Shown: positions 34,688 through 43,753, numbered from the stretch's first letter. The stretch: 64,000 bases of DNA from RGIG2134 sp964461115 (GCA_964461115.1 CAYWSX010000003.1:199497-263496), one strand, 5' to 3'. Notes: a model not told the origin generated them from the sequence alone. Numbers and translations: made by a program.

Positions 34688-35347
34688 ATGCACTTCGGAC
34701 TCGAAATATTAATAATTGAACTCATAGGTATAATCGCATTTGCCGTGTCAGGAGCAGTTGTTGCGATAAAAAAGCGTTTTGACCTTTTTGGCGTAATCGT
34801 ATTGGGCGTTATGACAGCCGTCGGCGGCGGGGCTTTACGCGATATTACGCTGGGTGTTCTTCCTCCTATGATGTTCAGAAATTCCATCTATGTCGTTACA
34901 GCCTTTGGTACTGCAATTCTCGCTTTTTTATTGGGGCTGATTGCACAAAAGAAAATTAAAAAGAGAAAAGAACTTTATTTAAATATTATCAACTTTTTCG
35001 ATGCGGTAGGGCTAGGCGTTTTTGCAGTAACAGGAACAAATGCCGCTATCATTCACGGATTTGGCGATAATGCATTCTTATGCATTTTCGTCGGAGTTGT
35101 AACGGGAATCGGCGGCGGAATGGTTCGCGATATCTTGGCGGCAAAAGTTCCGTTTGTTTTGCACAAAGACATTTACGCATCCGCCGCAATTGTCGGCGCG
35201 GCAATGTACTATTTCATGTACAAAGCAGGGCTAAACGCAACGCTAAATGTTTCTGCAGCAATCATCGTCACGATAGCAATAAGAATTGCTGCAATTTGTT
35301 ATCATTTAAGCCTTCCGAGAGTTGCCTCCACCCGTTTCAAAAAATAA
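34688..35347 (+). CDS. TRIC-type channel / YadS-UPF0126 family membrane protein
   Basis: 219 aa with about seven helices built from two similar halves. Each half carries a GGG-x-x-RD motif: VGGGALRDITLGVLPP and GIGGGMVRDILAAKVPFVL. This is the bacterial TRIC/UPF0126 fold, which forms trimeric cation channels; some members were reported to carry glycine. AAGGT ribosome-binding site. No operon partner. Confidence 0.9.
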   Translation: MHFGLEILIIELIGIIAFAVSGAVVAIKKRFDLFGVIVLGVMTAVGGGALRDITLGVLPPMMFRNSIYVVTAFGTAILAFLLGLIAQKKIKKRKELYLNIINFFDAVGLGVFAVTGTNAAIIHGFGDNAFLCIFVGVVTGIGGGMVRDILAAKVPFVLHKDIYASAAIVGAAMYYFMYKAGLNATLNVSAAIIVTIAIRIAAICYHLSLPRVASTRFKK

Positions 35348-35363
35348 AATATTTTTACTTATT

Positions 35364-36881
35364 TTATTTATGGCGCTGAGTTTTTTTGCGTGGTGAAAAA
35401 TTTCCGCCGCCTGAAGGCTTGCCGAATTTTTCCGATTTAGGACCGAATTTCGATTTTCTGTCCCCTCTGAATTTATTACCGCCACCACTGCGCGATTTTC
35501 CGTTAAATGAACCTCTTCCACCGCGGCGTCTTTCAAAATATTCACCCTCTTCCGCTTCTTCAAAAACTTTGTGGCGGTTGATTTTAGAATTTTCCTTCTC
35601 TGATAAAATTTTGTACAACGCGCACGCAATATCAAGTTGAGAAGCTTTATCTGTGGCAATTGCAGAGATTTTCTTTCTTATATCTGTTAAATCGCTTTTT
35701 TCAAGGATATTTTGAATATCACCGATATAATTTTCAAATTGCGCTGCATCAATTTGTTCCACAGTAGGGCATTCGCAATGATTGATTTTAATTCCGTTCA
35801 TTCGCTCGATTCTTTTGAGTGAATTAATCTGGCGTCCTGAAACAAGCGTAAATGCTCTTCCGAACGTACCCGCACGACCGGTTCTACCGATTCTGTGGAT
35901 ATAATCTTCGTCATCACGAGGCAAATCATGATTAAATACAGCTTCAACATTTTTCACATCAATTCCGCGCCCTGCAACGTCAGTTGCAACAAGGATTTTA
36001 ACACTTCCTTTGCGGAAACCGTTAATCACACGTTCGCGCTGCATTTGGTTCATGTCACCGTGCATAGCTTCTGCCGCAAATCCGCGAACTTTAAGCGTTT
36101 CAACCAAGCTGTCCACATTGCTTTTCGTGTTACAAAAAACAAGAGCCAATTTCAAATTGTGACGAGCCAAAAGTCTTGTAATAGCCTCGGGTTTATCTTT
36201 TTCTGCAACCTGCAAATAATACTGGTCAATATCAGGCGCATTTTGTAAGTTATCGATTACATCAACGATAAACGGAGTTTTTTGGAACTTTTTCGCAAGC
36301 ATCATAATATCTTTTTCCATTGTCGCCGAAAACAAAATCGTTTGGCGTTCGCTGTCAGTTTGCTCCAATATCTCGTGGATATCATCTCTAAAGCCCATAT
36401 CGAGCATTTCATCCGCTTCGTCCAGAACCGCGAATTTAACGTTTTTTAATGTCAAACTACCTTGTCTCAAGTGGTCCATAAGACGCCCCGGAGTGGCGAT
36501 AATGACCTGCGGATTGCGTTTTAAAGCTGCGAATTGTTTATCAATACGCTGTCCGCCGTAAATTGAAACACAAGTAATATCTTCTTCGTATTTTGTCAAT
36601 TTTTCGAATTCCCTGTGCACCTGAACCGTAAGTTCACGTGTCGGACAAAGTACAAGAGCCTGAACATTTTTGCTGTTTTTATCGATTTTTTGCAAAACAG
36701 GGATACCGAAAGCAAAAGTCTTTCCGCTTCCTGTCGGCGCCATACCGATAATGTCTTCATTGTTCATAATGTGGGGAATAGCTTCCGCCTGAATAGCTGA
36801 TGGGGCTGAAAATTTCAAATCCTCTATTGCTTTTCGAATAAAGCCCTCTAAATTTAGTTGTTCAAATGTAGTGTCTGTCAT
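35364..36881 (-). CDS. DEAD-box ATP-dependent RNA helicase
   Basis: 505 aa. The order is Q motif (FSAPSAIQAEAIP), Walker A (APTGSGKTFAFG), PTRELTVQV, VLDEADEMLDMGF (motif II), SATMEKDI (SAT), DVAGRGIDVKNV and HRIGRTGRAG (motif VI), then a ~60-residue Arg/Gly/Lys/Ser-rich tail typical of RhlE/CshA-type helicases. It unwinds short RNA duplexes in ribosome assembly or mRNA decay, often cold-induced. GAAAAGGAAAC site upstream of the ATG. Confidence 0.95.
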   Translation of the reverse strand: MTDTTFEQLNLEGFIRKAIEDLKFSAPSAIQAEAIPHIMNNEDIIGMAPTGSGKTFAFGIPVLQKIDKNSKNVQALVLCPTRELTVQVHREFEKLTKYEEDITCVSIYGGQRIDKQFAALKRNPQVIIATPGRLMDHLRQGSLTLKNVKFAVLDEADEMLDMGFRDDIHEILEQTDSERQTILFSATMEKDIMMLAKKFQKTPFIVDVIDNLQNAPDIDQYYLQVAEKDKPEAITRLLARHNLKLALVFCNTKSNVDSLVETLKVRGFAAEAMHGDMNQMQRERVINGFRKGSVKILVATDVAGRGIDVKNVEAVFNHDLPRDDEDYIHRIGRTGRAGTFGRAFTLVSGRQINSLKRIERMNGIKINHCECPTVEQIDAAQFENYIGDIQNILEKSDLTDIRKKISAIATDKASQLDIACALYKILSEKENSKINRHKVFEEAEEGEYFERRRGGRGSFNGKSRSGGGNKFRGDRKSKFGPKSEKFGKPSGGGNFSPRKKTQRHK

Positions 36882-36996
36882 AATGTTTCCTTTTCTTTAT
36901 TACTCTTAGGGGGTACCAAAAATGTAAAAAGAGCAAAAGTTACATTATGGGATAAAATTATCTGCTATGAGCATAACACAAACAAATTTAAATTAT

Positions 36997-37025
36997 TTGA
37001 CTATTCATCTAAACTGCAATAAAAT
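36997..37025 (+). promoter_or_regulatory. tRNA-Leu promoter
   Basis: TTGACT, 17-base spacer, TAAAAT, ending nine bases before the mature tRNA 5' end. Confidence 0.75.
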
Positions 37026-37033
37026 TTACATAT

Positions 37034-37114
37034 GCCTGAGTGGCGAAATGGTAGACGTGCACGTTTCAGGTGCGTGTGGAGAAATCTGTAAGGGTTCGAG
37101 TCCCTTCTCAGGCA
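37034..37114 (+). tRNA. tRNA-Leu (anticodon CAG)
   Basis: 81-nt class II tRNA. The acceptor stem GCCTGAG pairs with CTCAGGC with discriminator A at 37114. The anticodon stem CACGT/GCGTG encloses the loop TTCAGGT, giving CAG. A variable arm and the TPsiC loop GGTTCGAGTCC follow. CCA is not encoded. The last 11 bases are duplicated at 37239. Confidence 0.95.
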
Positions 37115-37276
37115 TTTAATTTTTTCTTTTAAAATTTTTAGACTTTTTTCGAAGCGACGCAGCTTCGCTGCCCTCCCAAGGTCTCGAAAAAAGACACATT
37201 TAGTGTCTTTTTTTATGCTCTGTCCACCACTCGTCTATCTTCTCAGGCATTTAATTTTTTCTTTTAAAATTTTTAG
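37104..37276. repeat. 38-bp direct repeat starting in the 3' end of tRNA-Leu (att-like)
   Basis: 37104-37141 and 37239-37276 are identical over 38 bases, 135 bases apart. The first copy begins 11 bases inside the tRNA 3' end. The 97 bases between them contain a hairpin (CTTTTTTCGA / TCGAAAAAAG) and a terminator. The layout is like a remnant of an integrated element with attL/attR. Confidence 0.8.
37186..37213 (+). terminator. Terminator after tRNA-Leu
   Basis: GACAC / GTGTC stem flanked by A run and T run. Confidence 0.8.
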
Positions 37277-37371
37277 TTTTTATTTTCAATTGTTAATTTC
37301 TTATATTCTACTGTCAAATTTTTTTTTGTTGCATACTTAATTAAGCACCTGAAAAAATAAAGGATGATTTT

Positions 37372-37731
37372 ATGATTTCTAACGTTACTGCATTCTCTCA
37401 AAACACAAAAAATGTTTCTTTCGGCGCAAAAAAACGCAAATCAGAAGAAACTGTTACTATTTCAAAATCAAAATATCTTCTTATGACAGCAGCACTTGCA
37501 GCTTTGACCGCAGGCGGCTGCACTCACACAAATAATACAAACAACCGGCCTTGGCAATGCACAGACAGTTTTGAGCGCTCGGCTCTGACCGATAACGGAC
37601 CTTATACTGTTGAATTGACACGCGAAGGCTATCCTGTTGTTGTGGACAAATATGGTGACGACATTGACGATTTGAGTCTGGTTCCGGCGCATATTCGCAG
37701 ACAAGTAAAGTCTATTGAAGAAAACTTATAA
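37372..37731 (+). CDS. Small membrane/lipoprotein-like protein with N-terminal motif (119 aa)
   Basis: N-terminus MISNVTAFSQNTKNVSFGAKK carries the recurring x-V-S-F-G motif, then a basic stretch, a hydrophobic segment (~42-55, YLLMTAALAALTAGG) and a Cys in AGGCTHTNN that could be a weak lipobox. If so, the motif lies in a cytoplasmic or signal-preceding extension, which is unusual. The remainder is a short polar domain ending in KSIEENL. Function unknown. AAGGATG site upstream of the ATG. Converges on panE with a 2-base gap. Confidence 0.65.
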   Translation: MISNVTAFSQNTKNVSFGAKKRKSEETVTISKSKYLLMTAALAALTAGGCTHTNNTNNRPWQCTDSFERSALTDNGPYTVELTREGYPVVVDKYGDDIDDLSLVPAHIRRQVKSIEENL

Positions 37732-37733
37732 TT

Positions 37734-38648
37734 TTACCCTTTAAACCCGAATTTTTCAGCAATTTTTTCATACCAAGGCAAATTTACACCAAACTTGCGG
37801 GCTTTTCGAACAACTTCGAATAAAACTCCGTCGATTTCAGACGGATGATTATTCTTCATATCGCGCTGCATTGAAGAAATCGTATCGGAGGCAAAAGCAT
37901 CCACAAGACGCAAGTTTCTTTCCACAACATCAAAACCGAGTTCTATCCCCATAGCAGACGCAAGTTGTCCGAGTTCTGCGAACAATTGCTTTAATGTTTC
38001 ACGATAAATACCCTCCTTGTGCATTTCTGATGCTGGAATATCATAATACGCGCCGCAACAAGCATACGGGGATATTAAAATAAACTTTTTAAACGCGTCC
38101 GTCCTTATATCTTCGGACAAAATTGCATCAATACCTGTATTTTTAAGGTCAATTTCAACTTTTTTCATAATTTCTTTATCAACAGCCTGATTTTCACGTG
38201 CACCAAAAACAATACGGAACATATCTGTTTTTTGCGTAATCTCAGCTGCACCCGATACGTGCGCAATAATATACACACAGCCGTCAACAACTTTCAAATC
38301 AGGTAAAAGGCGCTGTAAAACACTTCCTGTCCCATAGACATTTAAAATCGGAATAACTATTGTGTTTTTATGCGCGGCTTTTTCTATCAAAGAAACAATT
38401 TCCCTAATTGAATAATATTTCACACAAACAAAAATCACATCCGCTTTTTTATCGTAACTCTCAGCGTCATATGCGTTTACACGGATTAATTTATCACCTT
38501 TAGTGTCCGAAATCAGGTGCAAACCTTCATTCTGCATTTTCTCAAGATGAGAAGAACGCGCAATAAAATCGACATCTTGACTATTGAGCGCAAGATATGC
38601 ACCAATTGAGCCGCCAACTCCACCTGTTCCGATAACAAGATATTTCAT
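37734..38648 (-). CDS. panE: 2-dehydropantoate 2-reductase
   Basis: Reduces ketopantoate to pantoate with NADPH in pantothenate/CoA synthesis. 304 aa. N-terminal Rossmann motif VIGTGGVGGSIGAYLA, VIFVCVKYYSI and a C-terminal helical domain with the active-site lysine region (DAFKKFILISPYACCGAYY) and MQRDMKNNHPSEIDGV, the ketopantoate-binding signature. CAGAGG ribosome-binding site. Confidence 0.95.
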   Translation of the reverse strand: MKYLVIGTGGVGGSIGAYLALNSQDVDFIARSSHLEKMQNEGLHLISDTKGDKLIRVNAYDAESYDKKADVIFVCVKYYSIREIVSLIEKAAHKNTIVIPILNVYGTGSVLQRLLPDLKVVDGCVYIIAHVSGAAEITQKTDMFRIVFGARENQAVDKEIMKKVEIDLKNTGIDAILSEDIRTDAFKKFILISPYACCGAYYDIPASEMHKEGIYRETLKQLFAELGQLASAMGIELGFDVVERNLRLVDAFASDTISSMQRDMKNNHPSEIDGVLFEVVRKARKFGVNLPWYEKIAEKFGFKG

Positions 38649-38712
38649 AACAACCTCTGTCTGTACTGAGCTATTTTAGCACTTACAAGCGGATTATTCA
38701 AGAACAATAAGC

Positions 38713-40131
38713 TTACAACTCAAGCGCATAGGCGAATTTTTCACCAACCTGATGATTGTAGTGCCGTCCGTCGTCAGTTGTAAACAAAAGCTCCCAATGA
38801 CTTTCGGGCGTACCATCCATGGAATAAGACGGATTAGTCATCATAAGCGCATGCGTGTTCGTATCGTATCTAAGCGGAAAAAGGTCTTCCATTTGCATAA
38901 AACTCGGAAGCTTGTCACTTGCTATTTCAAAGCCGAACAAGCAGGAGTTTATTCTATTGAGGCGCTGTTCAAAACTGTGCCCTCCTCCGTCATTATCATT
39001 CGAAACCTCAGGACCGGGAGCATATTCGCGCCAATATTTAAACCAAGTTGACCAACGTTTTACTTCTTCGATATTATCCGCACTGACCAGCGCCGTACCT
39101 GCTGTAAGCCCCATATTTTTGTAGCGTTCAAAGTCTACTGAGCTTTTTTCGCCTGCAAAACTAACGGAATTGCAGCCCGAACGACGTCTTATTTCATACA
39201 AAATGTATTGCATTTGAGAGTACTGCGGCAACTTACCGACACCGGTATAATTTACACAATCAAAACCGCCGATATGCTTCGCCGAATCGACAAAAACGGC
39301 CTCAAACCCCAGCTTTATCAATTTGACGTGCTCGTTTATAAACATTTCAACATGCTCAGGATTGTTCCAGTGGAAAGCCTCGTCGGGTTCGTACGGATGC
39401 GCTATTTTTAGCTGGTCTTCCGAAATTACCGTCCTAAAACCCGTTTTTAAGCCTCGAAAATGCGCAAGGTCGTTGAATGCTCGAAACTGTTCCTCCGGAG
39501 AAATTTTATCCGCAATATCATACGCAATAATATTTCCGCTGTAACCTGCATTTAATTTTATACCGTAAATTGAATTTTCCTCCCACGACGGCTTATTAAA
39601 ACCGTCCCCAAAAATGTTAGGGAAAATTTGAGACAAAATAACGCAGTTTGCCCAGCTTTTTGAGGAAGGAGGAATTGCAGGCAAAAGCTTTATGGCACTT
39701 AAAAGCCCTTCAGAACATCGTTCGCCTTCCATTTTCGCAATAGCTCGGTTGTTTATCTCAATATAATTTGCAGAGCGTCCCCATGTATCACCATAGCTTG
39801 GCGTTTGAACTTTTTTCGGGAAGTGTTTATAAAATATCCCACCCTCATTAAGTGAAACAATCGACTCTATGGCTTTTTTCAAGGGACGGCTCAAAAGCTC
39901 TGCCGGGAGAACATTTGCAATCCATTTTTTGTTAAAAGCGCCGCCTTGTCCTTGGTACGAATGCCCATCTGCCCATTTATCATAATGCAGAGTGGTATTA
40001 CCTCCGTCAGCCTTCAAGAGTTTTTCGACAGGTGTTTCAGGATGTAATTCTTCTTTAGGAAAGTATTCTTTTGCTATTTCTTTAAGCAAGTCATATGTGT
40101 TTTCGTCAATTTTTGAAGCAAATTTTCTCAT
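38713..40131 (-). CDS. GH13-like (alpha-amylase superfamily) glycoside hydrolase
   Basis: 472 aa, no signal peptide, so probably cytoplasmic. Barrel motifs: AFNDLAHFRGLKTGFRTVIS; GFEAVFVDSAKHIGGFD, like the GH13 catalytic Asp region (usually GFR-D-x-x-KH); SFAGEKSS, the probable acid/base Glu; and SNDNDGGGHSFEQR. The N-terminal ~130 residues hold a large aromatic/Gly-rich segment (GGNTTLHYDKWADGHSYQGQ) not typical of standard alpha-amylases. It may act on a stored glucan or a trehalose/sucrose-type substrate, but specificity is unclear. It is the lone gene on its strand here. Confidence 0.7.
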   Translation of the reverse strand: MRKFASKIDENTYDLLKEIAKEYFPKEELHPETPVEKLLKADGGNTTLHYDKWADGHSYQGQGGAFNKKWIANVLPAELLSRPLKKAIESIVSLNEGGIFYKHFPKKVQTPSYGDTWGRSANYIEINNRAIAKMEGERCSEGLLSAIKLLPAIPPSSKSWANCVILSQIFPNIFGDGFNKPSWEENSIYGIKLNAGYSGNIIAYDIADKISPEEQFRAFNDLAHFRGLKTGFRTVISEDQLKIAHPYEPDEAFHWNNPEHVEMFINEHVKLIKLGFEAVFVDSAKHIGGFDCVNYTGVGKLPQYSQMQYILYEIRRRSGCNSVSFAGEKSSVDFERYKNMGLTAGTALVSADNIEEVKRWSTWFKYWREYAPGPEVSNDNDGGGHSFEQRLNRINSCLFGFEIASDKLPSFMQMEDLFPLRYDTNTHALMMTNPSYSMDGTPESHWELLFTTDDGRHYNHQVGEKFAYALEL

Positions 40132-40302
40132 ACTAAAAATATACGAAAATAATAGCTTTAAAACATTACGAAAAACGTTATATTTTCACGTTATCCGATT
40201 GGGTTATAAAATATTTTTTTAAATGTAAAAAACCTTTGCAAAACTATAGATTTTGTTCTAGAATTATCTCGTTAATAATGCACCAATTTTAAGGAGAGTT
40301 TT

Positions 40303-40563
40303 ATGGAAAATTTAGCATCTCTGGTAAAATGGGAAGACGGCATTGTCATTATGCTTATTGGCATGGGCGTGGTGTTTGCATTCCTGACGATTATGGTTTT
40401 CGTCATGAATTTGAATGCTATTATCATCAAAAAGCTTAATGAAATCTTCCCTGAAGAATTACCACAACAGACAAAGCCTACGCGCAAATCACTTCAAGAT
40501 GAAGATGACAAAATCGCGCTCGCGATTGCTATTGCTACTGCAAAAGCAAACGGTCACGTTTAA
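40303..40563 (+). CDS. OadG-like small membrane subunit
   Basis: 86 aa with one N-terminal helix (~15-37, VIMLIGMGVVFAFLTIMVFV), then a charged segment (NAIIIKKLNEIFPEE) and a C-terminal acidic/Ala-Ile region ending in AIAIATAKANGHV. This matches the gamma chain of Na+-translocating decarboxylases (OadG/MmdD). The catalytic alpha and beta subunits are not nearby; the next gene is a transporter. AAGGAG ribosome-binding site. Co-transcribed with 40586-41911 (22-base gap). Confidence 0.8.
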   Translation: MENLASLVKWEDGIVIMLIGMGVVFAFLTIMVFVMNLNAIIIKKLNEIFPEELPQQTKPTRKSLQDEDDKIALAIAIATAKANGHV

Positions 40564-40585
40564 CAGTTAAAATTTCGGAGGAAAG

Positions 40586-41911
40586 ATGGAATTTCTACAC
40601 AATCTTGTGCAGTCGCACAGCGTAATGGTTTCAGGCGGGTTACTTTTGCTTGCCTACATTTTTATCGCAACAGAAAAAATACCTAAAGTAACAATCGCGC
40701 TTATCGGTGCGGCTTTGACTGTATTTTTAGGTCTGGTCAGCCAGACAAAAGTTGCAGACGGCGTCATTGATCCGCATTATTTTATCAACTTTGTTGATTT
40801 TAATGTTATTTTCTTACTTGTTTCAATGATGATTATTGTAAGCATTGCAGCAAGAAGCGGAATGTTCAACTGGCTTGCAAACGAGCTTTTAAAACTCACA
40901 AAAGGTCACCCTATTGCGGTTTTATTCGTACTCGGCGCTTTTACGGCAGTTGTTTCTGCTTTTTTAGACAACGTGACAACGGTAATTTTAATTATGCCAA
41001 TCACGTTTGTAATTGCTGACAAATTAGGCATAAATCCTGTGCCTTATTTAATTACAGAGATTTTCTCATCCAATATCGGGGGAACAGCAACGCTTATCGG
41101 CGACCCTCCGAACATTATTATCGGCAGCGCTGCAAATTTGTCTTTTATGGACTTTTTAAAAGAACTAACAGGTGTTATTGCAGTTATTTTGGCGGTAATT
41201 CTTGTTATTTTGTTTGTAATTTTCAGAAAAGACCTAAAAACAACGCCTGAAAAAATGGCGGCTGTTGCAGAAATTGATAACACAAAAACCATAACCGACT
41301 ATCCGCTAATGTATAGAAGTGGATTCATTCTTTTCGCAGTAATTTTAGGTTTCATATTCCACGATATCACACACCTCGAAACAGGGATTACGGCAATGCT
41401 TGGCGCAAGTATCCTTTTATTGTTTGAAAAACCTTCCGATATCTTGCACGATGTTGAGTGGAACACTATTTTCTTCTTTATCGGTTTGTTTATCATTATC
41501 GGCGGACTTGAAGCCTCAGGCGGTATCGCTTTGATGGCAAATTGGATTTTGGACGTCACAAAAGGCTCTCAACAGGCTACAGCACTAATTATCCTTTGGG
41601 CATCAGGCTTCATTTCGGGGGTAATTGACAATATCCCATACACCGCAACCATGACACCGATGTTGTTACAAATCCAAAACGTTATGGGACGTGATTATAC
41701 ACTTCCTTTATGGTGGTGTTTGTCGCTGGGCGCTTGCCTTGGCGGAAATATGACAATCATTGGTGCTGCTGCAAACGTTATTGTATCCGAAAATGCGTCA
41801 GCAAAAGGACACCCGATTTCATTCTTGAAATTCCTGAAATATGGTGTTGTTGTAATGATTGTTTCACTTGCAATCAGTTCCGTATATGTATGGTTCAGAT
41901 TTTTAAATTAG
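40586..41911 (+). CDS. ArsB/NhaD-family ion transporter
   Basis: 441 aa with about 11-12 membrane helices in the ion-transporter superfamily fold. Motifs include FLDNVTTVILIMPITF, FSSNIGGTATLIGDPPNI (the conserved NIGGT-x-x-GDPPN loop) and SGVIDNIPYTATMTP in the second half. Members of this family include arsenite pumps, NhaD Na+/H+ antiporters and citrate/dicarboxylate carriers. Linkage to an OadG-like peptide favours a Na+-linked role, possibly an NhaD-type antiporter. GGAGG site before the ATG. A hairpin terminator follows. Confidence 0.88.
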   Translation: MEFLHNLVQSHSVMVSGGLLLLAYIFIATEKIPKVTIALIGAALTVFLGLVSQTKVADGVIDPHYFINFVDFNVIFLLVSMMIIVSIAARSGMFNWLANELLKLTKGHPIAVLFVLGAFTAVVSAFLDNVTTVILIMPITFVIADKLGINPVPYLITEIFSSNIGGTATLIGDPPNIIIGSAANLSFMDFLKELTGVIAVILAVILVILFVIFRKDLKTTPEKMAAVAEIDNTKTITDYPLMYRSGFILFAVILGFIFHDITHLETGITAMLGASILLLFEKPSDILHDVEWNTIFFFIGLFIIIGGLEASGGIALMANWILDVTKGSQQATALIILWASGFISGVIDNIPYTATMTPMLLQIQNVMGRDYTLPLWWCLSLGACLGGNMTIIGAAANVIVSENASAKGHPISFLKFLKYGVVVMIVSLAISSVYVWFRFLN

Positions 41912-41943
41912 CAAGAAAAAGTTTTGTTAACTGATTGAAAAAA

Positions 41944-41978
41944 TAAGCAATTATCGTCTATAATGATAATTGCTTATT
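41944..41978 (+). terminator. Terminator of the OadG-NhaD operon
   Basis: Stem AAGCAATTATC / GATAATTGCTT with a short loop and T-rich end. Confidence 0.8.
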
Positions 41979-42000
41979 TATTTGTGTATGGGGAGGTTGC

Positions 42001-43677
42001 ATGGGCACCCGAAAGCAGAACATTCTTTCACTGTTAGAAGAAAAAACAAAAGCATATTCAGACAAAGTCGCACTGGGAATAAAGACTCAGACAGGCTGGA
42101 ATGAGTTCACCTATAAAGGTCTTGGAAAAATGTCCAGAAAACTTGCAAGTTTTCTAATCAATGATTTGCAGATAAAAAAGCGCGAAAGAGTGGCCATCTT
42201 ATCAGAGTCTAAGCCCGAATACGGAGCGTGCGTCTTTGCTTCAGCAATTGCCGGAACAACAACCGTGCCGTTGGATATAAAGCTGACAAAATACGAACTT
42301 GTTTCGATTCTTACAGATTGCAAACCTTCTGTAGTCTTGATTTCTCAGACTTTTGTTCAACTTGCGCTTGATATACAAAAGGAACTACCTTGCATAAAAC
42401 ATGTAATCGTAATCGACAATGCATCGTCAAATATGGGGCTTCCGAGTTTGTATACAATTCCGCAAAATTACGACTGCAAATGGCGCCACAGGGCACAAAA
42501 TTCAACCGCAATGATAATTTACACTTCGGGTACGACCGGTGCACCAAAGGGAGTCGAAATAAGTTTTGGTAATATGCTCGCGCAGCTAAATGACGTAAAA
42601 TACGCACTGGATGATATTCTCCCTCACAAAAAAGTTAACGTGCTTTCTATATTGCCAATGAATCACCTTTTTGAAATGACTGTCGGATTTTCTACGTTTC
42701 TGAATTTCGGTTTTTCTGTATATTACACGCAAAGCCTGAAACCTAAAGACATTACCTCTATAATGCAGGAAAAGAAAGTAGAGTTTATGATAGTTGTCCC
42801 GGCATTCCTCAAGCTGCTAAAATCGGGCATTGAAAATGAGTTAAAAAACGCCCCTTCACAAACCCGGAAGCTTTTTGACCTTATGTTCAAAGCGGCAAAA
42901 TATATTCCGTCCTATAAAGTCAAAAAACTTTTGTTTAAAAAAATTCATGACAAATTCGGAGGGAATTTTATAGGCTGTATTTCAGGTGGTGCCCCGCTTG
43001 ACGTATCAGTCGGCGAGTTTTTTGAAAGAATAGGTATAAAAGTCTATCAAGGCTATGGACTTTCGGAAACAAGCCCTGTTGTATCCGTAAACACAAACAA
43101 GCGGCATGATATAGCCTCTGTCGGTCAGCCTTTGAGAAGTTTTGAAGCAAGAGTCGACGAAAAAACAGGCGAATTGCAGCTAAGAGGGCCCTCTGTGATG
43201 AAAGGCTACCACAATCAGCCTGAAATGACGGCACAAGTTATAGATTCTGACGGCTGGCTGCATACAGGAGACATTGCGCGAATTGAAAAAGACGGGCATA
43301 TCTATATTACAGGAAGAATTAAAAACATGATTGTTCTTTCAGGCGGCAAAAAAGTTTTCCCCGAAGAAGTTGAGGCAGCTCTTGAAAGAAACCCAAATTT
43401 TGCAGAAGTTTGTGTATTCGGTATCTCCAGAACATTCGGCTCTAAAGACGGAACCGAAGACATTGCGGCAGTAATTGTACCGTCGGATGATATGACAGCC
43501 GGATACCCTAACGAAATTGATTTGGAGAAAGCCATAAGAGAAGAAGTCAAGGAATTTTCGCTCAGACTGACAGCTTACAAACGCCCTGTAAATATTATTA
43601 TTTCAAAAAACCCGCTTCCGCGCACCACTACAAGAAAAGTTAAACGCAACGAAGTGAAAGAACTTGTAAAAATCTAA
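42001..43677 (+). CDS. AMP-forming acyl-CoA synthetase (FadD-like)
   Basis: 558 aa ANL-family adenylating enzyme that activates a fatty acid to acyl-CoA through acyl-AMP. Motifs: P-loop IIYTSGTTGAPKGVEIS; YGLSETSPVVS; GWLHTGDIARIEKDGHIYI; the hinge GRIKNMIVLSGGKKVFPEEVE; and a C-terminal catalytic Lys in PRTTTRKVKRNEV. The length and the QGYG start of the A5 motif fit long-chain acyl-CoA ligases. GGGGAGG site upstream. Its substrate chain length cannot be read from the sequence. Confidence 0.9.
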   Translation: MGTRKQNILSLLEEKTKAYSDKVALGIKTQTGWNEFTYKGLGKMSRKLASFLINDLQIKKRERVAILSESKPEYGACVFASAIAGTTTVPLDIKLTKYELVSILTDCKPSVVLISQTFVQLALDIQKELPCIKHVIVIDNASSNMGLPSLYTIPQNYDCKWRHRAQNSTAMIIYTSGTTGAPKGVEISFGNMLAQLNDVKYALDDILPHKKVNVLSILPMNHLFEMTVGFSTFLNFGFSVYYTQSLKPKDITSIMQEKKVEFMIVVPAFLKLLKSGIENELKNAPSQTRKLFDLMFKAAKYIPSYKVKKLLFKKIHDKFGGNFIGCISGGAPLDVSVGEFFERIGIKVYQGYGLSETSPVVSVNTNKRHDIASVGQPLRSFEARVDEKTGELQLRGPSVMKGYHNQPEMTAQVIDSDGWLHTGDIARIEKDGHIYITGRIKNMIVLSGGKKVFPEEVEAALERNPNFAEVCVFGISRTFGSKDGTEDIAAVIVPSDDMTAGYPNEIDLEKAIREEVKEFSLRLTAYKRPVNIIISKNPLPRTTTRKVKRNEVKELVKI

Positions 43678-43753
43678 AAACTAATGATTAATAAGTGTTA
43701 TAAATTATTCACTCATGGGTATATAAATAATAGATACTTATGGGCAGGTAATC

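Noticed and set aside
37142..37238. Second tRNA or small RNA after tRNA-Leu
   Set aside because: No cloverleaf can be drawn; the interval has only simple hairpins and a terminator.
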